Positions 59,701 to 64,000 of a stretch of DNA of 64,000 bases are shown one piece after another. The stretch comes from Ruminococcaceae bacterium UBA7217 (GTDB lineage Bacteria > Bacillota > Clostridia > Oscillospirales > Acutalibacteraceae), in NCBI GenBank assembly GCA_002490425.1, contig DKTZ01000011.1:1-64000 (forward strand), read 5' to 3'. Position 1 is the first letter of the stretch, and the number at the start of each line of letters is the position of its first letter. Under the pieces are notes generated by a model that worked only from the letters and a program-made list of their open reading frames with translations, did not search any database and was not told the origin of the DNA. Both the position numbers and the translations under genes were made by a program.

Positions 59701-59895
59701 GGGATAGTATTCTTTAATAAGCTCATAGCGGTAAGCACCCTCAAAGCTGAAACGGTAGTCGGGATACTTCTCAAACAGTGCAAAATTTTCGTCCAGAGTT
59801 GCAGGGATATACTTTTTAACTGTTGTTTCAAAATCCCAGCACCAAACAGTGTCAAGGTGCGAATTTGCAATGGTGTAAATTTTCTTTTTGCTCAT
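56740..59895 (-). CDS. Alpha-mannosidase, glycoside hydrolase family 38
   Basis: The 1051-residue protein has the GH38 N-terminal barrel: the zinc ligands His13 and Asp15 in NSHLDTVWCWDFE, the nucleophile Asp126 in FLPDCFGFGYALPS, and a third metal His in VIAHQFHDDIPGTSVQRAY near residue 345. The helical middle and the large beta C-terminal part match Firmicutes enzymes. It cleaves alpha-mannosyl links from oligosaccharides, acting in the cytoplasm because no signal peptide is present. It leads the operon with symporter, zinc-ribbon protein, nagB and yhcC. Strong ribosome site GGAGG. Confidence 0.95.
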   Translation of the reverse strand: MSKKKIYTIANSHLDTVWCWDFETTVKKYIPATLDENFALFEKYPDYRFSFEGAYRYELIKEYYPEKWEKLKKYIAEGRWNVCGSAYENGDVNIPSPEALFRNILLGNSFFEKNFGKRSVDIFLPDCFGFGYALPSVMHHANLKGFTTQKLSWGSAYGIPFDIGKWYGVDGNFVYAVTNPGKYDLCFKKIRDYDFAAKKLQENEKSGINYTAVFHGSHGDTGGAPPEASVKVLQKEINQNAKSDTQIVSAAADDIYRDIENMTAEEKQKLPVWNNELVMTNHAVGGYTSRAIGKRWNRYNEEIADMAERACIAAGTVANYKYPEETLRTAWKRVIAHQFHDDIPGTSVQRAYKRSWNDYALSLNAFSGEYEAAVGKIAEKLDTSFVEGTPIIVVNPMEYERTDTVKIKLNENIYGTAVSLFDADEKEYPTQIMAHSLNSTAILAKVTVPPMGYKVFDLRPQKCTLKTDVKVSQDVIENSKYKVTLNSQGSIASIFDKELNREILSAPITTGIFDYNGSNSWPAWEMNFEELNRAPSHTPQIKSATIVENGPCRVAVKIVREYGDSTFSSLIALASGGKYIEVYNDIEWRSLRSCCKEIFPFTAENKTAVYDLGLGTIKRGNMNEKLFEVPAQKWADITDKSGEFGVSVISECKYGWDKFDDNTLRLTVVHTPRKNYKIDSMQSMMDLGCNKYNYAIYSHEGAVGSETQAAARDFIMPLTAFVCSKHGGDLGTELSFGSLSNKGTILRAMKKAEDSDEIIIRVGEGEKKPQKNIEFSLCVPILSARAVYASEEHIADVPVTDGKLIFDLEPYEIKSFALKVKRESASDGNTATLPIPSNINAFSANFNAEGTLPKIDRTIPLEIAPKNIYVNGISFDLSKRSAVLCGGQTIIPPKGTEKVHFLVSSLSGDKLAMFGDKLYEINDIKEYYAGWDLYDYGETAFTKNGKLGFEFTHSHSEKGDEIASQLFFWIISVDVDKNGYVTLPSDRDIVIIAATAEGKKESCTLATPLYDKIQNRVFDYKMSAKDRMIYKFEKSYVCIGDKRDFFTAQNK

Positions 59896-59946
59896 AATTT
59901 TTCCTCCGCTGATAAGGATTTTTTGAGTAAATATTTATTTAATGAA

Positions 59947-59975
59947 ATTATATAAAAATTTTTTGTAAAATGCAA
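59947..59975 (-). promoter_or_regulatory. Promoter of the mannosidase operon
   Basis: On the minus strand TTGCAT and a perfect TATAAT are 17 nt apart, about 52 nt before the start codon. Confidence 0.75.
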
Positions 59976-60004
59976 TTAAAATCGCAAAATATATTAAAAT
60001 ACTC

Positions 60005-60033
60005 TCGACAATATATTAAAAAACTGATAAAAT
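60005..60033 (+). promoter_or_regulatory. Promoter of the GH51 gene
   Basis: TCGACA and TAAAAT are 17 nt apart, 34 nt before the ATG. It is divergent from the mannosidase promoter, with 30 bp between the -35 boxes. Confidence 0.65.
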
Positions 60034-60067
60034 AATAAATAAGCAGTATTTTTTCGGGAGTGATTGT

Positions 60068-62350
60068 ATGAAAAAAGCAATATCGTTGTTTGTTGTGCTT
60101 GCAATTCTTGTTTCGGTAACGGTAATTGCGTTCACATATAATAAAAATGATGAAGAGCTGTTAATTTCAAAAGATAATATTTCATATAACATAAGCGACA
60201 AGCTTTACGGTGTGTCGTTGGAAGATGTAAGCTTCGCAATTGACGGGGGGCTTTCGTCAAACCTTGTTAATAATAATTCGTTTGAGTATGAAAACGACAG
60301 ACTGTTTGCGTGGAATATTGATGCTGTAAGCTATTCGGTTCAGGGCAAAGAGGGGCTTAACGAAATCAACAGGAATTATCTTTCGGTAACGGTTGATGGT
60401 AAAGGGGCAATTATCAATAACGGCTACACCGAAATTTACGATTATGATACATATAATTATAATGATAAAAAGAAAGATACACCCGATATGGGCTTTAAGA
60501 AAAATGAAAAATATGAATTTTCTGCTTTCTTTAAAAATGTAAGCTTTGACGGGGATTTAACCGTGAGTCTTTCGGCAAACGGTAATTCCGAAATATACAA
60601 ATTCAATCTTGACGGTTACGATGAGTGGACAAAGGTTATTTTCCAAATTGAATCAGATATAACGGCAGACGGAGGACTTTTAATCAGCGCAGAGGGCACG
60701 GGAACATTTTTGATGGATTATGTTACGCTTGTTCCCATTGAAAGCTACGGCTTTTACAGCGAGGAATGGAAATATTCAAGCATCCGTACTGATTTGTTTG
60801 ACACACTTAAAGGACTTTCGCCGAAGTTTATCCGATTCCCCGGAAGTATTGTTTCAAAGGGAAAGAGTATTTCAAAGAGATACAGCTGGAAAAATACAAT
60901 CGGTCCTCTTGAAGAAAGAGTCCAGACGGTAAATCCTTGGAGCGACACAGTAAAGGGAAAAAACTGTAATAACTCAAATTCAGTAGGGTATTATGAATAC
61001 TTTATGATTTGCAAGGAGCTGAATGCAACGCCTATCCCGTCAGTGAGCGCAGGAATAAGTGTTGAAAGTAATGAAAGCTTCAGTAAAATGCAAAACGACT
61101 ACGAAAACGGCGTCTTAACGGAGAATGAGTGGCAAGCTTATATTAACAGCATTGCTTTAATGCCGGATTCAAAGGAATGGGAAGATTATATTACCGACAT
61201 TTTAGATTTAATAGAATTTGCCAACGGAAATACTGACACGGAATGGGGTGCTGTGCGCGCAAAGAACGGCAGTGAAGAGCCGTTTAATATGAAATATCTT
61301 GAAATAGATAGTGAAATCAGCGGGGATATTTATTGGCGTAACTTTGACGGTATTTATAAGGCTGTAAAAGCGGCATATCCTGAAATAACTTTGATTGCGT
61401 CCCCAAGAGCAGAAGTTGACAGCGACAAGTTTAAGGAGATTAAATCACGCATAAACTCAGAATATCCCGATGTAATGCTCGGCGAAAGCTATTTCTCCGA
61501 AAACGGTCAGCTGTTCGAGAAAACGCATAGATATGACAGCTACGAACGGGGCGGTGCAAAAGCGGCTGTCGGAGAATGGTCGTTAAAATCAAACGGCTAC
61601 GGCGCTGTTCAGACAAGCAATAATATTTGGTCGGCAATCGAGGAGGCGGCTTACCTTACAGGCGTTGAGCGCAATGCAGATGCAGTCAGTATGATTTCCT
61701 GTGCACCTTTATTCTCAAAAGTGAATGCACAGAGTACAGATGTTAACCTTGTTTGGTTTGATTCACAGGAATTTGTTTTGACTCCCGATTATTACACTCA
61801 AATGCTCTTTGCCAATAACATAGGGACGCAGTTTGTTTCCGCAAAGCTTAATATGGAGCAGCAAGGCGTTTACGAATCTGTGACGGTTGATACGGAAAAA
61901 AAGGTGATTTATGTAAAATTAGTGAATAAGGATAATAAAGACGTTGATTTAACGCTCAGTGTTCAAGGCTTTGGGACTGTTTCACGTGCGTCAAATCAGT
62001 ATATGTCAGAGGTGTTTAAGGCGGCTTGCAACGAAATCGGCGGAACTCTTCATGTAGCCCCGAGTGAAAAAGAGTATACCTTAAAAAACAACAAATTGAA
62101 ATTCACTCTTGAGGGACTTTCGGTAAATGTTATAAGAATACCCTACGGCGATAAAAATCCGACTGAGCTTTACACTCTTCCCGAAACAAGTCTTGTAACT
62201 CCGTTTATTCACCCTGCGTTCAAATCTGTAATACCCTGCGCTATAACCTTGTTACTGGTTATTACGGGCATAGCGGTTCTGGTAAACAGATATACAATAA
62301 AAAGACGTGTAAAAAACAAACCGTCTGAAAACAGCGGAAAGAGCGAATGA
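60068..62350 (+). CDS. GH51 alpha-L-arabinofuranosidase-like protein anchored in the membrane
   Basis: The 760-residue protein has an N-terminal signal/anchor (MKKAISLFVVLAILVS), a carbohydrate-binding-like region to about 220, and then the GH51 barrel with PKFIRFPGSIV and WKNTIGP. The likely acid/base is Glu416 in YLEIDSEISG (the usual EIGNE) and the nucleophile Glu503 in VGEWS; a run AAYLTGVERNADAVSM follows as in GH51. After the C-terminal beta domain a membrane helix (VIPCAITLLLVITGIAVL) and a basic tail anchor it at the far end. This surface-held form differs from the usual cytoplasmic GH51. It removes arabinose side chains in the known family. Confidence 0.85.
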   Translation: MKKAISLFVVLAILVSVTVIAFTYNKNDEELLISKDNISYNISDKLYGVSLEDVSFAIDGGLSSNLVNNNSFEYENDRLFAWNIDAVSYSVQGKEGLNEINRNYLSVTVDGKGAIINNGYTEIYDYDTYNYNDKKKDTPDMGFKKNEKYEFSAFFKNVSFDGDLTVSLSANGNSEIYKFNLDGYDEWTKVIFQIESDITADGGLLISAEGTGTFLMDYVTLVPIESYGFYSEEWKYSSIRTDLFDTLKGLSPKFIRFPGSIVSKGKSISKRYSWKNTIGPLEERVQTVNPWSDTVKGKNCNNSNSVGYYEYFMICKELNATPIPSVSAGISVESNESFSKMQNDYENGVLTENEWQAYINSIALMPDSKEWEDYITDILDLIEFANGNTDTEWGAVRAKNGSEEPFNMKYLEIDSEISGDIYWRNFDGIYKAVKAAYPEITLIASPRAEVDSDKFKEIKSRINSEYPDVMLGESYFSENGQLFEKTHRYDSYERGGAKAAVGEWSLKSNGYGAVQTSNNIWSAIEEAAYLTGVERNADAVSMISCAPLFSKVNAQSTDVNLVWFDSQEFVLTPDYYTQMLFANNIGTQFVSAKLNMEQQGVYESVTVDTEKKVIYVKLVNKDNKDVDLTLSVQGFGTVSRASNQYMSEVFKAACNEIGGTLHVAPSEKEYTLKNNKLKFTLEGLSVNVIRIPYGDKNPTELYTLPETSLVTPFIHPAFKSVIPCAITLLLVITGIAVLVNRYTIKRRVKNKPSENSGKSE

Positions 62351-62373
62351 TAATATAAGATATTGTAAAAATG

Positions 62374-62405
62374 AACAGCATCTCAATAGCCACTGAGATG
62401 CTGTT
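62374..62405. terminator. Terminator between GH51 and the oxidoreductase gene
   Basis: AACAGCATCTCA/TGAGATGCTGTT (12 bp, 8-nt loop) followed by TTC on plus and by CATTTTTAC on minus, between convergent genes. Confidence 0.75.
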
Positions 62406-62421
62406 TTCTATATTTTGTCAT

Positions 62422-63381
62422 TTATTTTTCAAACGGATATATAAGCTTCATTTGCCATCTGCATTCGTCCATAATCTTCATACAGTCAAGCGTTGCGGAA
62501 AGAGGTACATATTTTGATTCCTTAAGACCGCTTTTCATTTCTTCGGCGGCTCTTGTGAATTCCGTTAAGTAATCGGTTGTGCTTTTGAAAACTTTTTTGC
62601 CGTTTTCATTTTGAAGTATCGCTTTGTTTGACATATGAAAGAAAGTCGGCAGCTTTATTGTGCCCTTTGTGCCGACAATTGTGCAGTCCTCACGAAGTCC
62701 TTTAAGAGATGAATGTAAATCGCATTTTAAATTTCCGTAAGTTAAAATTATGTCCTCGGAAACGTCAATTCCGTCGGAAATTTCACCGTTACATTCAATT
62801 TTGTCGGGGTAGCCGAATAAATTGTAGCAGTAGGTAATCGGGTAAATTCCCACGTCAAGAAGCGCTCCGCCAGCCGTTTCGGGAAGACGCACACGGGAGT
62901 TTTTTGGCTTCAGTAGCCCGGGAAACTGAAAGTAAATCGAAGCTGATAAGACCTCGCCGATTTCACCCGACTGCACCCAGTTTTTAACAGTGATTGCAAC
63001 ATCTGAAAACCAAGTCCACATAGCCTCCGCAAGGTATGTGTTGTTTCTTTCGGCACATTCAATCAGCTCTTTAACATCCTCTTGTGTAATCCCCATTGGC
63101 TTTTCACAAAGCACGGGAATTTTTGAATTCAAAGCCTCCATAGTGTATGCTTTGTGCGATGTATGCGGAGTTGCAATATATACAGCGTCTGCTCCCGAAT
63201 GTTCAATCGCATCTTTGCTTGTCTTGTATGCTGTCGCACCATATTCCCTAGCAAATTTTTGTGCTTTTTCAAAATTTCGGCTGTAAACGGCAACAATTTC
63301 GTGTTCGCCTTTTAGGATGCTGTCAGCAGTCTTTGAGGCAATACTGCCGCAGCCGATGTAGACCCATTTGGTTTTACTCAT
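62422..63381 (-). CDS. Gfo/Idh/MocA family oxidoreductase
   Basis: The 319-residue protein has the N-terminal NAD(P) Rossmann motif YIGCGSIASKTADSIL and the C-terminal substrate domain with the signature CEKPMGI near residue 92 and a dehydrogenase lysine in EKP. It likely oxidises or reduces a sugar, sugar acid or inositol at C1, C2 or C3. A ribosome site (AAGGAG) precedes ATG. No related catabolic gene adjoins it other than the GH51 and mannosidase genes, so the substrate is open. It is convergent with the GH51 gene, and a palindromic repeat lies upstream. Confidence 0.9.
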   Translation of the reverse strand: MSKTKWVYIGCGSIASKTADSILKGEHEIVAVYSRNFEKAQKFAREYGATAYKTSKDAIEHSGADAVYIATPHTSHKAYTMEALNSKIPVLCEKPMGITQEDVKELIECAERNNTYLAEAMWTWFSDVAITVKNWVQSGEIGEVLSASIYFQFPGLLKPKNSRVRLPETAGGALLDVGIYPITYCYNLFGYPDKIECNGEISDGIDVSEDIILTYGNLKCDLHSSLKGLREDCTIVGTKGTIKLPTFFHMSNKAILQNENGKKVFKSTTDYLTEFTRAAEEMKSGLKESKYVPLSATLDCMKIMDECRWQMKLIYPFEK

Positions 63382-63435
63382 ATTATATTCTCCTTAAAAA
63401 TGCAGGTAACGACGGGAACCACACAAAATTCTTGT

Positions 63436-63556
63436 CTCCCCTGAAAGGGGAGATGTCAACGGAGTTGACAGAGGGGTTATAAAGCTTTCTGTCAAAAAAA
63501 ATTAACCCCTCAGTATTTTGCTATACAAAATACAGCTCCCCTTTCAGGGGAGCCGA
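63436..63556 (+). repeat. Palindromic repeat family 2, complete copy
   Basis: The 121-bp block is symmetric: outer hairpin CTCCCCT-GAA-AGGGGAG, hairpin TGTCAAC-GGA-GTTGACA, central stem GAGGGGTTA with TTAACCCCTC, hairpin GTATTTTG-CTATA-CAAAATAC and outer hairpin CTCCCCT-TTC-AGGGGAG. Its order of parts equals that of family 1. A partial copy is at 20426-20520. Confidence 0.85.
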
Positions 63557-63583
63557 GCCCGCACCTATATTATTGTAATTTTC

Positions 63584-64000
63584 TTATTTAATCTCCGATA
63601 TATCGTAAGGTGTGCGCTGATATACAAAATAGTTAAGCCAGTTTTGCATAAGAAGACTGCCCTCAGTGCGCCAGGTTATGGGCGGAGTCAGCTTTATATC
63701 GTCATTCGGGAAATAGTTGTACGGCATTTTTATGGGCAAGCCCTTACTTAAATCTCTGAAATACTCTTTTGCAAGCGTGTTGCTGTCATACTCCGAGTGA
63801 CCCGTGCAGAAGAAATTGCGACATTCCATATCTGCTACAATGTGAACTCCCGCTAAATCCGAATAAGAAAGAATCTGCAAATCCTTTACAAGGGCAATGT
63901 CCTCTTTTCTTATCTCCGTATGGCGTGAGTGGGGAACATTGAATACGTCTGAAAATCCCCTGAGGAGAGGGTGGTACATATCAAGCGGACGGCACTTGTA
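63584..64000 (-). CDS. metA: Homoserine O-acyltransferase MetA, 3' part
   Basis: The frame is open to the window edge, so the 5' end is missing. The 138 visible residues have VPHSRHTEIRKEDIAL, the catalytic H-E pair region FCTGHSEYDSNTLAKEY and the ending TEGSLLMQNWLNYFVYQRTPYD, all typical of the C-terminal half of MetA (about 300 residues in full). MetA transfers an acetyl or succinyl group to homoserine in methionine synthesis; acetyl versus succinyl use is set by residues not visible here. No terminator was seen after the stop; a palindromic repeat lies downstream. Confidence 0.92.
   Translation of the reverse strand, partial: YKCRPLDMYHPLLRGFSDVFNVPHSRHTEIRKEDIALVKDLQILSYSDLAGVHIVADMECRNFFCTGHSEYDSNTLAKEYFRDLSKGLPIKMPYNYFPNDDIKLTPPITWRTEGSLLMQNWLNYFVYQRTPYDISEIK

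Noticed and set aside
1..64000. CRISPR arrays, prophage, intact transposase genes
   Set aside because: No evenly spaced direct repeats, no phage structural or integrase genes and no transposase frames were seen on either strand.

Overview
The window looks like a chromosome segment of an anaerobic, low-to-middle GC Gram-positive gut bacterium of the Clostridia, most likely the Ruminococcus/Oscillospiraceae group. The evidence is an oxygen-independent ribonucleotide reductase with its activase, rubrerythrin, a secreted protein with a type I dockerin, GPH sugar symporters, Firmicutes-type M16 protease pairs (ymfF/ymfH), lgt next to folD, strong AAGGAGG ribosome sites, and many short hairpin repeats between genes. 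No phage, CRISPR array or intact insertion sequence was seen.

Layout. 1-180: end of a tRNA-Gly and a tRNA-Cys, each with a terminator. 180-2770: a four-helix-bundle protein, a dockerin-bearing transglutaminase-like protein and nrdR. 3.0-7.4 kb: TetR regulator, MMPL exporter and lipoprotein, overlapping genes behind a promoter with a TetR-like palindrome. 7.4-9.2 kb: an ABC-F ribosome-protection gene behind a leader peptide and attenuator. 9.2-13 kb: MATE pump, rubrerythrin and NSS transporter. 13-17.4 kb: sulfatase and a complete proBAC operon. 17.4-20.3 kb: DUF2804 protein and a cluster of small unknown membrane proteins. 20.6-27.4 kb (minus strand): acyl ligase with acyltransferase, a two-component system, a GPH symporter. 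27.4-31.7 kb: nrdG, nrdD and a thioredoxin reductase, with NrdR boxes at nrdG and nrdD. 32-38.3 kb: two alpha/beta hydrolases, PutP, AlkD, a radical SAM protein. 38.5-42.9 kb: ymfF-ymfH-lgt-folD. 43-47.3 kb: PHP protein and, divergent from it, a PLC-like/MBL/PfkB/YfcE operon. 47.5-53 kb: DUF3737, tyrosine phosphatase, Ca/Na antiporter, C39-like protease, MerR beside a broken flavoprotein gene, tRNA-Leu. 53-64 kb: a minus-strand operon of GH38 mannosidase, symporter, zinc-ribbon membrane protein, nagB and yhcC; a divergent membrane-anchored GH51 enzyme; a Gfo/Idh/MocA oxidoreductase; the 3' part of metA.

How genes work together. NrdR, encoded near the left end, should control nrdG and nrdD through the boxes at 27465 and 28250-28299. 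NrdD carries a fused CPNC redox domain and is followed at once by a thioredoxin reductase, suggesting a self-contained electron route to deoxynucleotide synthesis. ProB, ProA and ProC make proline, and PutP imports it. The GH38, symporter, NagB and GH51 genes point to use of host or plant glycans.

The most unusual signal is a pair of related elements (10644-10784 and 31726-31861). Each is about 120-125 bp, folds into one long hairpin plus a three-hairpin junction with compensatory base changes, sits inside the -10 box of a TTGAAA-N17-TATAAT promoter, and is flanked on both sides by TATAATAA. It could be a promoter-targeting miniature mobile element or a structured RNA family. Two further palindromic repeat families with a hairpin-hairpin-stem-hairpin-hairpin plan, and a set of GTAGGG hairpin repeats, lie between other genes.
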